35,607 nt of DNA from Acidobacteriaceae bacterium (lineage in GTDB: Bacteria; Acidobacteriota; Terriglobia; Terriglobales; Acidobacteriaceae), in the NCBI GenBank assembly GCA_003165075.1, contig PLSM01000194.1, positions 85,883 to 121,489 on the forward strand, in the 5' to 3' direction. Position numbers and translations under genes: made by a program. Shown here piece by piece: positions 24,831-34,904 of this stretch. The notes under the pieces were generated by a model. The model made no database searches and was not told where the DNA came from. It was given only the letters and a program-made list of their open reading frames with translations. How positions within the stretch are numbered: the stretch's first letter is position 1; the number at the start of each line of letters is the position of its first letter.

Positions 24831-25547
24831 CTATTTCCAGAAGGTGTACCCACCCTGTATCTGGATGCTGGCGTTAACGCCGGGATTGCGGTCTCCTAGT
24901 GAGGCCGAAGAGATGTGCACGGCATTCACACCCAAATCAATGGACCGCCTGGGACGGACGAAGTAGTGAAACCCGATCCCCCCCTGGGGCGAAAAGTTGA
25001 AGACCGATGTGCCACCGGGGAGGCCGTGTGATAGGAGCACATCGGGAGGGAACTTATGAGTAGTGTAAATGAGCCCGCCCGCGCCTTGGAACCACGGCTG
25101 AAAGCGCCTCGATTGAGTGAGGAAGTTCCAACGCAGGATGATCGGCGTGAGGCTGGTGCCGGTATAGGTTCCGCCTCCGACCGGCAAGTTGCAAGGGTAG
25201 GGTTGTTCTGTGGTGGGGTCGAAACAGGTGTAGGCCTGATAGTGCGGCGCCGGGGTATAGGCCTGCCAAAACGGCATGATGTTGGCGCCCAATTCAAACT
25301 GGCCGCTGAGGATGCCGGCATGAACGACCGGACTGAGGGGCTTGGCCGCCTGAAAGCCAAGGGAAAGAAATTTAAAAGATGAACGGTCGCCCACCCCGAA
25401 CCCGAAGTTCGCGAAGGGGCCATATTCCCAGCTCCGGGCCTCTCTCACCTGGGCCACGTAGTCAGTGGAGGGGGATGCAGGTCTTTGCGCTGCAGCCACT
25501 GCGCTCGCACCGAGAATCACTAAGAATAGCTTTGCCGCTGGGGTCAA
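24831..25547 (-). CDS. PagL-like acyloxyacyl hydrolase/outer-membrane beta-barrel
   Basis: The product is about 238 residues, with a signal peptide ending near AVAAAQ and a beta-barrel pattern ending in aromatic GGYTFWK. The C-terminal part, IDLGVNAVHISSASLGDRNPGVN, matches the lipid A 3-O-deacylase (PagL, acyloxyacyl hydrolase) family. His211 and Ser213 occupy the catalytic HxS. The position of the third PagL residue, a Glu 14 residues after the His, is Asn225 here. Activity is therefore in doubt. A TTG at 25547, preceded by AAGGGAAG, is the likely start: the ATG at 25601 lies inside the terminator of the upstream yebC-like gene. A PagL role would be to trim a fatty acid from lipid A in the outer membrane. 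Confidence 0.7.
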   Translation of the reverse strand: MTPAAKLFLVILGASAVAAAQRPASPSTDYVAQVREARSWEYGPFANFGFGVGDRSSFKFLSLGFQAAKPLSPVVHAGILSGQFELGANIMPFWQAYTPAPHYQAYTCFDPTTEQPYPCNLPVGGGTYTGTSLTPIILRWNFLTQSRRFQPWFQGAGGLIYTTHKFPPDVLLSHGLPGGTSVFNFSPQGGIGFHYFVRPRRSIDLGVNAVHISSASLGDRNPGVNASIQIQGGYTFWK

Positions 25548-25586
25548 CTCGCTTCCCTTTCTAGCAATAAAATGCAGAGCTCCACA

Positions 25587-25615
25587 AAAAGGCCGCCACA
25601 TCCGGGCGGCCTTTT
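25587..25615 (-). terminator. Rho-independent terminator of the YebC-like gene
   Basis: AAAAGGCCGCC (25587-25597) pairs with GGCGGCCTTTT (25605-25615), an 11-bp stem with a seven-base loop. Read on the minus strand it ends in a T5 run, 23 bases after the stop at 25638. It is the clearest terminator in the window and excludes the ATG at 25601 as a start for the PagL-like gene. Confidence 0.85.
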
Positions 25616-25637
25616 GGGGTGTTTGCCCGGAATAGGA

Positions 25638-26387
<750 letters not shown>

Positions 26388-26538
26388 GAGAAAACCTCAA
26401 CGGTAGTGAAGAATGCCGGTGCGGAGTCGCACCTGACCAAGTGAGTATATCACCGGGCGGGTACGCCCCTGTTGGGTTTCGAGGAGCGCAGCCAGGCGGA
26501 GGGTCCGGCTATTCGGGCGAGTCCTTGCCGGATATCTA

Positions 26539-27960
26539 TCAAGCGGGCCGGCGGCCTTTGGGGCGTCGCTCCTTCCCCTTGTCTGCCGACTTGGACTTTC
26601 GCATCCATGAGTAGTATTTTCTGTCTTCGCGAATCATGTGTCTAGCCACGACATCGTGAATCACAAAGCCAAGAAGTGCCCCCGCCGTAACTCGCTGTTG
26701 CCGGAACTGTTCCGCCAAGCCGAGGGCCTGTGCAAGAAGTTTGCGGTGGCTCAACCGGTGTGCCTCGAGTTCCGGGAATCCGCGAACTTCAAGCAGTTGT
26801 TCCTCGTGCTTGAAATGGATGGCGACGTGGGTTAGCAATTCGTCGACCAGCGGTTCCATTCCAACCGTGCCCCCGTCCGAGCTTAAGAAAGCCAGAATGC
26901 GATTGGCGATCGAAAAAAGCTGTTGATGTTCGGTATCGATCTTGTCGATGCCGCAGGAGTAGAGTTTCCTCCAATGCAGCTCGAATACTCCAAGGGCATC
27001 CAGCTTCCGCGTGGATTCTCGACGCACGTCCTCGGCATCGGCGACCACCCGGTTTCGGCCACTCTGCTTGGCCTTGTACATGGCTGCATCGGCGCGATCA
27101 ACCAGGGCACTGAGCCTTTCGCTGGCCCGGCGCGCGGCCACACCGAAGCTGGCGGTCACCTGCGCCCCGCAAGGAAACCTGTAACTGTCAAGCGAAGCGC
27201 GGATCCTTTCAGAAACACGCTTGGCTCCGGACGGCCCGGTGTCGGGCAGCAAAAGCAGAAACTCCTCGCCTCCCCAGCGGCCAAAAAGGTCCATCGTGCG
27301 GAGGCAACTGCGCGTCATGTCGCCGAAAATGCTCAGCACCTGGTCGCCGGCAGCGTGGCCGTAGGTGTCGTTGATAGCCTTGAAGTGGTCAAGATCGACC
27401 ATCACCAGCGCCAGCTTGTAGCGATGACGTCCTGAACGGAGTAGTTCGATATCGGCCCTCTCCGCAAAGATGGGCCGATTCAAGGCCTGCGTCATGGGAT
27501 CGACAGAGGCCTGCCTGGCGAGCGCAAGCTCCAGGGTCTTGCGTGCGGTAATGTCATGGAAACTGACGATGTAGACATCCGGCCTGCCTTTTTGGCGGGT
27601 GAGCGGCGAATAGGACACCTCGACCCACACAATTTTCCCCTGCCGGGTAACAAAGCGCTTTTCAAAAGAGATCAATGGCCAATCTCTCGTAACGACAAGC
27701 TCACCCGGATGCAGAGCCGGCGTATCCCCCGCCGGAACTGGCAGGGCGTCGATCGTCATTCCCAGCAGTTCTTCCTTGGCGATAGCAAAGATTTCAGAGA
27801 GCTTCTTGTTGACCTCAAGGAACCTGCGCTGCTGATCGACCAAACCAATGCCGACGCCGGCCATCTCAAAGGCAACGCGGAACTTCTCCTGGTCATCGGG
27901 CAGGGACTGAGCCTTGGCCTTTCGAACACGGGATTTTCGTGCCTCGGGAGGCTGTTCCAT
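26539..27960 (-). CDS. PAS-GGDEF-hemerythrin protein, probable oxygen- or redox-sensing diguanylate cyclase
   Basis: The 473-residue soluble protein has a PAS domain (about 25-140, ending HDITARK), a GGDEF domain (about 150-310) and a C-terminal hemerythrin domain (about 325-455). The cyclase site is GGEEF at 230-234, with the inhibitory RxxD site as RTMD at 221-224, so both catalysis and product feedback look intact. The hemerythrin keeps all seven expected iron ligands: His345, His382, Glu386, His401, His405, His441 and Asp446. Such a di-iron site can bind oxygen, and in a known Vibrio protein with this domain pair it changes cyclase activity; the same role here is inference. The tail is Lys/Arg-rich. 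There are no membrane helices. It is divergent from the outer-membrane protein gene at 28134. Confidence 0.9.
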   Translation of the reverse strand: MEQPPEARKSRVRKAKAQSLPDDQEKFRVAFEMAGVGIGLVDQQRRFLEVNKKLSEIFAIAKEELLGMTIDALPVPAGDTPALHPGELVVTRDWPLISFEKRFVTRQGKIVWVEVSYSPLTRQKGRPDVYIVSFHDITARKTLELALARQASVDPMTQALNRPIFAERADIELLRSGRHRYKLALVMVDLDHFKAINDTYGHAAGDQVLSIFGDMTRSCLRTMDLFGRWGGEEFLLLLPDTGPSGAKRVSERIRASLDSYRFPCGAQVTASFGVAARRASERLSALVDRADAAMYKAKQSGRNRVVADAEDVRRESTRKLDALGVFELHWRKLYSCGIDKIDTEHQQLFSIANRILAFLSSDGGTVGMEPLVDELLTHVAIHFKHEEQLLEVRGFPELEAHRLSHRKLLAQALGLAEQFRQQRVTAGALLGFVIHDVVARHMIREDRKYYSWMRKSKSADKGKERRPKGRRPA

Positions 27961-28075
27961 GGCACCACTTTGATGCGAAAGAGAATGTCTATGGCATACT
28001 CACCATGCTTGGTTTGGACTCCATTTCCGATCAAGTCATGGATGCATCCAATAATGAAGGGTGCATGGGTAGCAT

Positions 28076-28103
28076 CTACAGTAACCTACGCTGTAGCATT
28101 TTT
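28076..28103 (+). promoter_or_regulatory. Terminator-like hairpin in the leader of the outer-membrane protein gene
   Basis: CTACAG (28076-28081) and CTGTAG (28091-28096) form a 6-bp stem with a nine-base loop, followed after two bases by TTTTT (28099-28103). It lies 30 bases before the TTG start of the plus-strand gene at 28134, with no gene ending upstream on that strand. It could be an attenuator or a chance structure. Upstream, TGGATGCATCCA (28039-28050) is palindromic and could be an operator. Confidence 0.3.
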
Positions 28104-28133
28104 CCACAAATCCTGAACTGCTGAGGAGCCTGC

Positions 28134-28916
28134 TTGAAGTCTTTTCTTGGAATCTCCATGCTTCTGGGCGTTGCGCTTGGCGCAGCCCATGCCCAGGGAA
28201 ACTACGAGATCCAGGTGTACGGCGCAGACACCGTGGCCCCGCGGACCACGATGGTTGAACTGCATTCGAACTTTACCGCCGACGGGCAGCGCAGGTTCAT
28301 CGCTGGCGTTGATCCCACCTATCGTGCCGAACACGAAACCATCGAGATCACCCAGGGTGTGAATGCCTGGTCGGAGGTTGGCTTTTACATCTTCACCAGC
28401 GAACAGAGCGGAACGGGAGTGCAGTGGGTGGGCGACCACATCCGGCCCAGGGTGCGTGTGCCGGACAGTTGGCACTGGCCGGTAGGGGTGAGCCTGTCAA
28501 CCGAGGTAGGCTACCAGCGGGCCTTCTTTTCGCGGGACACATGGACATGGGAGATACGCCCCATCGTGGACAAGCAGGCAGGGCGATGGTATTGGGCCGT
28601 GAACCCGGCGCTGGAGCGCACCTGGCACGGACCGGATGTGAACCTGGGCCTGGACTTTTCTCCAGCGGTGAAAATCAGCTACGACTTTACGAAAGTGATT
28701 ACCGGAGGAGTCGAATACTACGCCGATTATGGCAGCATCACGAACATCGCCAGCCTCCACGATCAGCAACAGCAAATCTTCCCTGCGGTAGATCTGAATG
28801 TGTCACCGAAGTGGGAGATCAACTTCGGCGTGGGCATAGGGCCAACGGCGGCAACGGATCACTGGATTGTGAAGGGAATTATTGGACGGCGTTTCGACTG
28901 GGGACCACGGAAGTAG
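28134..28916 (+). CDS. Predicted outer-membrane beta-barrel protein of unknown function
   Basis: The start is a TTG at 28134, supported by GAGGAG five bases upstream (28123-28128). The 260-residue product opens with a signal peptide cleaved near AHAQG. The mature part alternates polar and aromatic residues in strands (for example WSEVGFYIFTS, WYWAVNPALERTW, KISYDFTKVITGGVEYYADYG) and ends in GIIGRRFDWGPRK, all typical of a small outer-membrane barrel or transporter-like porin. No catalytic motif is visible. Nothing on the plus strand lies close by, so it is probably a single-gene unit. A terminator-like hairpin sits in its leader. Confidence 0.65.
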   Translation: MKSFLGISMLLGVALGAAHAQGNYEIQVYGADTVAPRTTMVELHSNFTADGQRRFIAGVDPTYRAEHETIEITQGVNAWSEVGFYIFTSEQSGTGVQWVGDHIRPRVRVPDSWHWPVGVSLSTEVGYQRAFFSRDTWTWEIRPIVDKQAGRWYWAVNPALERTWHGPDVNLGLDFSPAVKISYDFTKVITGGVEYYADYGSITNIASLHDQQQQIFPAVDLNVSPKWEINFGVGIGPTAATDHWIVKGIIGRRFDWGPRK

Positions 28917-28992
28917 TGATTATTCATTGACGCAATCCGGCGGTCGAACGCGGCACATGTGGCGTAGAACGGATCTGGCATCGTCGCTGGAA

Positions 28993-29009
28993 TCGCTCCG
29001 CGGGAGCGA
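28993..29009. terminator. Short hairpin between convergent genes
   Basis: TCGCTCC (28993-28999) and GGAGCGA (29003-29009) form a 7-bp stem with a three-base loop, between the outer-membrane protein gene (+, ends 28916) and the NSAR/OSBS gene (-, ends 29069). Neither side has a T-run, so it is a weak candidate. The rest of the 152-bp gap shows nothing. Confidence 0.3.
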
Positions 29010-29068
29010 GAACCTTCAGACCCCAAGCTCCCGTGATGCTGCGATTGCTGATAGTGGCCCGATTTCCC

Positions 29069-30193
29069 TTATCCCACCAGCTCGAAGGCGCGGATGTCTT
29101 CCCTGCGCACTGTCAGCCGCTCGATGAGGTCGGCACGAACTTCGTAGCCGCGGCCGGGAGTGTCGGGAATCTCAATCTCACCCGCTGAAGTCACCGTGAT
29201 TTCGGGCTCGACAATGTCTTCGGCCCAGTAGCGCGCAGACGCGGACACATCCCCGGGAAGAGTGAAATTCTCCAACGAGGAGAGAGCGATATTGTGGGCG
29301 CGGCCGATGCCGGACTCCAGCATGCCGCCGCACCAGACCGGGATGCCGCGCTCCTGCGCCGCGTTGTGAACGGCAATAGCCTCAGAGAATCCGCCCACGC
29401 GGCCTAGCTTGATGTTGATGATCTTGCAGGACTCCATCTCAATGGCGGCCAGGGCGTCGCGGCGGTTGTGAATGGATTCGTCGAGACAGATGGGGGTATT
29501 GAGCCGCTTCTGCAGCATGGAGTGGTAGTAGAAATCGTCGTGCCACAGCGGCTGCTCGATCATCAGCAAGTCGAATTCATCAAAGGTGGTGATGTGGTCG
29601 GAATCGCGCAGGCGGTAGGCGGAGTTGGCGTCGCAACTGAGCATGATCTCCGGATAGCGGCTGCGAACCTGCTCAAAGACCTCCACGTCCCAGCCCGGCT
29701 TGCACTTGAGCTTGATGCGCTGATAACCGGCCGCCAGTTCCCTTTCGACCATGGACATCAGCTCGGGAATGGAGGACTGAATACCGAGGGAGACGCCGCA
29801 GGCAACGGTTTCGCGGACGCCGCCCAGGAGCTGGGCCAGTGGGATGCCTTCGCGTTGCGCCTCAAGGTCCCAGATGGCGTTCTCAAGGGTGGCCTTGGCC
29901 ATGCTGTTGCCGCGCACTTTGTGAAAGATGCGCGGACACTGGCCGCCATGCTCAGGCGACTCAGCGGCCAGCATGGGCCCGAGTTCGTTCAGGATCACCT
30001 GCCAGGCCGAATCGGTGGATTCTCCAGAGAAGAAGGGGCGTTCGCCGGCGGTGCATTCGCCCCATCCCGTCAACCCCTCCGAGCGGATTTCGGCGAGCAG
30101 GATTCTGCGGTCGCGCGTCACGCCAAAGCTGGTTTCAAATGGGCGTATCAGGGGGATTTGAAGCTCGCGCAGGACCATTCCGTCGATTTTCAT
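29069..30193 (-). CDS. menC: N-succinylamino acid racemase / o-succinylbenzoate synthase family enzyme
   Basis: This 374-residue enolase-superfamily enzyme belongs to the NSAR/OSBS subgroup of the MLE family. It keeps the KxK pair (Lys161, Lys163), the metal ligands Asp188, Glu213 and Asp238, the second catalytic Lys262 in NIKLGRVGG, and the family signature GGMLESGIGRAHN. Members make o-succinylbenzoate in menaquinone synthesis, racemise N-succinylamino acids, or do both. The GNAT gene 45 bp upstream is the classic partner of the racemase role, in which D-amino acids are succinylated, racemised and then freed as L-amino acids. No other men gene is near. I lean towards racemase, but a menC role is not excluded; the symbol reflects the family name used in annotation. 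Confidence 0.88.
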   Translation of the reverse strand: MKIDGMVLRELQIPLIRPFETSFGVTRDRRILLAEIRSEGLTGWGECTAGERPFFSGESTDSAWQVILNELGPMLAAESPEHGGQCPRIFHKVRGNSMAKATLENAIWDLEAQREGIPLAQLLGGVRETVACGVSLGIQSSIPELMSMVERELAAGYQRIKLKCKPGWDVEVFEQVRSRYPEIMLSCDANSAYRLRDSDHITTFDEFDLLMIEQPLWHDDFYYHSMLQKRLNTPICLDESIHNRRDALAAIEMESCKIINIKLGRVGGFSEAIAVHNAAQERGIPVWCGGMLESGIGRAHNIALSSLENFTLPGDVSASARYWAEDIVEPEITVTSAGEIEIPDTPGRGYEVRADLIERLTVRREDIRAFELVG

Positions 30194-30238
30194 AGGTTGT
30201 GCGTTCCTTGGATGTTCAGCATGTGATGAAATCGTGTT

Positions 30239-31068
30239 TCATTCATGTGCAGCGCCGGTAGCCGGATAAATACAAACTGAGTTGCCTTCTTCTGGGGAGG
30301 GGACCCCCAGCTCGAAGACTCCGTTCCCTTCCGCATCGCGGGCAAAGCTAAGTACGGCCAGCCCCTGGGAAAATGCCTGTTGAAACTTGCGGCGGTTCTC
30401 CAACTGAACGGCGAGGGCTCGCTCCCGGCCCGCTTCTGAGGCCTTCCACTGATAGATGGAAGCCGGAACCAGGATGCGCTCCTCAACAATCTTTGCGGCT
30501 CCCGGACGACCGTCGAGAACTGCGGTCACTCTGGACGAGCGCAGGTGCCACTCAGCCAGCAGGCGGTCCGTGGGGAGCCCACCTTGCAGACGAGATGAGG
30601 ATACACCATAGAAATTCACAAAATACCGGCATGCGATAGCACCCAGCTTGTGGATATTGAGAAAAGCGTTCTTGATTTCGAGCGGGTCAAAAGTCCACTC
30701 GATGAGCCGGATGCCACGGGATAGCGCCTCACGGCGTTGCTCCCACTTGAGTTGCGCGCCAACACCGCGATTGCGGTAGGCCTCGCGCACGGCCAGCATA
30801 TGCGAATGCAGATACGGTCGCGCTTCCCCGTTGCCGGATTTAACGCCTGGCAAAGACATGGCGAAACCAACAAGGGATTCCGGATCGCCCTGGGGCGATG
30901 CGCCGGGAAGCTCCGTATCGAAGGCGCCGATGACCTGGCCACCCACTTTCTGCATGACCAGGAACGCTTTGCGCGGAATGACGTCGCTGGCATCGTAGCC
31001 CCAGGTCTCCACTTGGAGCTTAACGCACGCCTCCAACTCGTCGAAACCCTTGCAGGCTCGGATCACAA

Positions 31069-31072
<4 letters not shown>
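30239..31072 (-). CDS. GNAT family N-acyltransferase, probable amino acid N-succinyltransferase
   Basis: The protein has 277 residues from the ATG at 31072, whose ATGA overlaps the mazG stop; a longer frame from 31135 lies inside mazG. The middle carries the GNAT acyl-CoA-binding pattern (LAVREAYRNRGVGAQLKWEQR, Q/RxxGxG/A) after a strand with SHMLAVR. The C-terminal half is a second domain seen in the COG3375-type predicted acetyltransferases. In Geobacillus a protein of this kind succinylates D-amino acids for the N-succinylamino acid racemase encoded next to it; the same pair occurs here in the same order. Acetyl- or succinyl-CoA as donor cannot be told from the sequence. A third gene of that pathway, an M20 desuccinylase, is not in the window. 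Confidence 0.8.
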
Positions 31073-32040
<968 letters not shown>

Positions 32041-32142
32041 TGACTCTAGTGTAACTCCTGCACCGGAACGAGGTCTGCCGGCGGACTGAGCGAAAGCAAT
32101 GATGCAATCACCATCAACTGGACCGTATACTCAATTTCTCGC

Positions 32143-33048
32143 ATGATTCGTGTACTGGGAACGGTGTTTGCGGCGCTGCTGGGGCTGGCCTTCGGCAGTT
32201 TTCTGAACGTGTGCCTGAGCCGCTGGCCACAGGACGAGAGCGTGGCGGCTCCGCGCTCGCACTGCCGCAGTTGCGGACGAACCTTGCCTTGGTGGGAAAA
32301 TGTGCCGCTGCTGAGTTGGCTGGCGCTGCGCGGGCGGTGCCGCAGTTGCAAAGCATGGATTGGATGGCGGTATCCGCTGGTCGAACTGGCCGTGGGGGTG
32401 CTCTGGGCAGTTGCGGCGTGGCGCTCCGTGAGTGGGGCTCTCATCCCCGATGCGTCGTTGGCGACGCTCTACGGAAGCGTGATGCTCTGCGTTGGCCAGA
32501 TGATTTTCTATTGGCTACTGGTCGCTTTGGCATTCCTCGATGCCGAGAATTTGTGGCTGCCGAATTGGCTTACCTTGCCGGGGGCCGGGTTGGGATTTGT
32601 ATGCGCAGTCTTGAGCGCAATTCTCCGCAGCCACTCGCTTGGGAATGACGCTCTGGAGCCGGTGCGAGTTGCGGTGGCCAGGGCTGCAATTGGTTCTCTG
32701 CTCGGCATGGTGGCATGCGGCGGCCTGATTCTGCTCATTCGCTGGATCTTCTGGCTGGTACGCAAACAGGAAGGCATCGGCCTGGGCGACGCCAAGCTGA
32801 TGGCGATGCTCGGTGCCTGGCTGGGGCTGCCCGGAGCGATGCTGGCCATGTTCGTGGGCGTAATGCTGGGATCGGTAGCGGCTCTGGTGCTGTTGGCGCT
32901 GCCTCGGATGAGGGGGCGGTCCGACGATGGCAGTTGGGCGATGATCAAGCTGCCCCTGGGCACATTCCTGTCCATTGGCGGAGTGGTCAGCGGGCTGTGG
33001 GGCGAGCGGATCTTGTCGGCCTATTTGAGATTGGCCGGTTGGAGCTGA
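32143..33048 (+). CDS. pilD: Type IV prepilin peptidase / leader N-methyltransferase
   Basis: This inner-membrane aspartic peptidase (301 residues, about seven to eight helices) cuts the leader from type IV pilins and type II secretion pseudopilins and methylates the new N-terminus. The N-terminal part keeps GSFLNVCLSRWP and the zinc-binding pairs CRSC near residues 40-43 and 66-69, the mark of the bifunctional type. The catalytic Asp of the first site lies in FLDAENLWLPN (about residue 133), where the usual LPD is LPN. The second lies in GIGLGDAKL (about residue 216), the GxGD motif. No pilin or secretion gene is next to it; it is convergent with the TPR gene and divergent from mazG. Confidence 0.93.
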   Translation: MIRVLGTVFAALLGLAFGSFLNVCLSRWPQDESVAAPRSHCRSCGRTLPWWENVPLLSWLALRGRCRSCKAWIGWRYPLVELAVGVLWAVAAWRSVSGALIPDASLATLYGSVMLCVGQMIFYWLLVALAFLDAENLWLPNWLTLPGAGLGFVCAVLSAILRSHSLGNDALEPVRVAVARAAIGSLLGMVACGGLILLIRWIFWLVRKQEGIGLGDAKLMAMLGAWLGLPGAMLAMFVGVMLGSVAALVLLALPRMRGRSDDGSWAMIKLPLGTFLSIGGVVSGLWGERILSAYLRLAGWS

Positions 33049-33110
33049 ACCCGCATGCTGCCATCCATCGTGGTTTCCCGCGCAATGCAGTCGATGGAGC
33101 CTGAAGAGCG

Positions 33111-33836
33111 CTACTGCCTGGGTTGGGCCGCAGAGGAATTCGAGGAGACTGCGTGCGCATTGGCCAGTTCCGGCTCCTTGAGGATTCTGCGCGCTTCCTT
33201 GCCGTGTTTGCCGTCGGGATCGTAGTCCAGCAGTTTCAGATAGTGAGCTTTGGCGCTGGCAAAGTCACCCAGGTGGCGCTCTGCCTCGGCCAGTCCCCAG
33301 TAGACTTCAGGGTTTTCGGGATCGAGCACGAGGGCGGAGTCAAAGCGCGAGAGGGCCGCCTTCCAGTTCTTGATTTGCAGATAATAGCCGCCCACGTTGA
33401 TGTCTTCCTTCGGTCCCTCCAGGGGCGGGGCTACTTCTTTGGCGTGCTTGTCCGGCTTGCCCGTGTCGGGCGGAGGCTGGAACTTGTCCATACCCTCAAG
33501 GCTGGAACTGGAGCCGCTGTCGGCGCCGCTGGCATCGTCAGAGACGGGATCGTCGGGGCTGCGGACGGGGTCGCTGTCGTTTCCGGGCAGATGGGCGGCG
33601 CTGGTGTCGTAGGCGGCCGGATCGGCCACGGCTGGCGACAATGAAGTGGGGATGACCGGAACCGAATCCGTGTCCTCAGGAAAAGGATTGGCAGAGGACG
33701 GAGGAGCGCTCGGCTTGGGGGCCTGGCCGGCAGGCTGGTTCTGGCCGTTGGCAGGCGGCACAGCCTGCGCACGAGCCCGCGGAGCCGCCACCAGGCAGCA
33801 TGTCAACGCCAACACAACTGGAAAGCCCTGCTTCAT
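33111..33836 (-). CDS. Secreted TPR protein
   Basis: The 241-residue product from the ATG at 33836 has a signal peptide cleaved near RARAQ. A frame from 33893 adds residues in front of the signal and is not used. Residues about 25-130 are a disordered Pro/Ser/Asp-rich region. Residues about 150-225 hold two tetratricopeptide repeats (VGGYYLQIKNWKAALSRFDSALVLDPENPEVYWGLAEAERHLGDFASAKAHYLKLLDYDP), which mediate protein-protein contact, and the end is polar. It should act in the periplasm or at the outer membrane as a scaffold; its partner is unknown. It is divergent from the SET gene, with 90 bp between them. Confidence 0.8.
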   Translation of the reverse strand: MKQGFPVVLALTCCLVAAPRARAQAVPPANGQNQPAGQAPKPSAPPSSANPFPEDTDSVPVIPTSLSPAVADPAAYDTSAAHLPGNDSDPVRSPDDPVSDDASGADSGSSSSLEGMDKFQPPPDTGKPDKHAKEVAPPLEGPKEDINVGGYYLQIKNWKAALSRFDSALVLDPENPEVYWGLAEAERHLGDFASAKAHYLKLLDYDPDGKHGKEARRILKEPELANAHAVSSNSSAAQPRQ

Positions 33837-33926
33837 TGCTTCTCGTCCTGCCCCTTCGACCCCTTCAATGGTAGGATGCGATGCATACCGCACTCAAGTC
33901 TTCCTAGGAAAGCATCGCACATACTC

Positions 33927-34442
33927 ATGGGACTCATCATCCGCTCATCCGCCATTCACGCAGCCGGCTGCTACACCACCACCGCGATTCGCAAGGGCAC
34001 CCGGGTGGCCGAATACACCGGCCCGCGCCTCAGCAAGCAGGAGGCAGACTCTTGCTACGAGCAGTTGCCCATCACCTATCTTTTTGGACTCGGCGACGGC
34101 TCGATAGTCATCGACGGACACTGCATGGCGATGTTTATCAACCACAGCTGCAACCCAAATTGCGAGACAAGCGAAGTGGACGGTCGGGTGTGGATCACGG
34201 CCATTAGGAACATCGCCGCGGACGAAGAAATTACCTACGATTATTGCCTTTACGATGGCGGCGACGATGAGGCAGTATGCAACTGCGGCGCCAGAAAATG
34301 CCGGGGAACCATGTATTCGCGGGAAGAGGTCAAGCGGCGCAAGGCCTTGGCGAAGAAGGCGCTGAAAAAAGTTGTCGGGAAGAAGCGCGGCAAGCGTAAA
34401 GCAGGAAGAAGCGCAAAGACCCCGGGTGCGAGATCAAATTGA
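33927..34442 (+). CDS. SET-domain protein lysine methyltransferase-like, with Lys-rich tail
   Basis: The 171-residue product is a compact SET domain with a post-SET motif. Key parts are the start SAIHAAGCYTTTAIRKGTRVAEYTG, the SAM/pseudoknot motif FINHSCNPNCE near residue 70, EEITYDYCLYD, and the cysteine-rich post-SET CNCGARKCRGTM near residue 117, whose cysteines plus the NHSC Cys usually bind zinc. SET enzymes methylate protein lysines with S-adenosylmethionine. The last 40 residues are Lys/Arg-rich, like a nucleic-acid-binding tail. The ATG at 33927 has no strong ribosome site; a frame from 33876 is possible but adds unrelated residues. The stop overlaps the next start (TTGA at 34439-34442). 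The substrate is unknown. Confidence 0.82.
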   Translation: MGLIIRSSAIHAAGCYTTTAIRKGTRVAEYTGPRLSKQEADSCYEQLPITYLFGLGDGSIVIDGHCMAMFINHSCNPNCETSEVDGRVWITAIRNIAADEEITYDYCLYDGGDDEAVCNCGARKCRGTMYSREEVKRRKALAKKALKKVVGKKRGKRKAGRSAKTPGARSN

Positions 34443-34834
34443 CTGTCGAAGGCGAGCTTCCGGCCCTCACACCACAGCAAATGGAAGTGCTGCGGCGGTT
34501 TGCATTGTTGGAAGCGGGCATTGAAGAAGTTCGCAGCTCGCTGGCGGGGAGCTTTGACATCAATTTTGAGCCCGAGCAACAGACTGCGACAGGCCTGTCT
34601 CAGTGGAGAACTGCAACTTCTCACTTTCGAATACCTGAGCCGGGCATTGTGATTACCCGTGAACACATTGCAAACGCGCTGGAGCGAAAACGGTTCGGAT
34701 TGATCGCTGAGCGGGACTTGGTGGTGTGGGCAACCGTGCTGCTGCTCAACGATGCCTATGTGTGGGATCCTGCCGATGAAGATCTCATCGCAGATTGGTT
34801 GAACGACATAAGCTTGAATCTTGACGCCTCGTAA
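34439..34834 (+). CDS. Small protein of unknown function coupled to the SET gene
   Basis: If the TTG at 34439 is used, the product has 131 residues and overlaps the SET-gene stop by four bases. A Met at 34481 is an alternative start. There is no signal peptide or membrane helix. The C-terminal half is helical and acidic (ITREHIANALERKRFGLIAERDLVVWATVLLLNDAYVWD, then ADEDLIADWLNDI) and loosely resembles short helical proteins of several families, including some immunity-like ones, but I do not recognise it. The tight coupling suggests it works with the SET protein. Confidence 0.6.
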   Translation: MTVEGELPALTPQQMEVLRRFALLEAGIEEVRSSLAGSFDINFEPEQQTATGLSQWRTATSHFRIPEPGIVITREHIANALERKRFGLIAERDLVVWATVLLLNDAYVWDPADEDLIADWLNDISLNLDAS

Positions 34835-34904
34835 CGCGACCCTCGCCGATGCCGCTGCCAGGTCGAGGCGGTTTTCCACCAATTCCCTCGGCGCCCCGGA
34901 ACGA

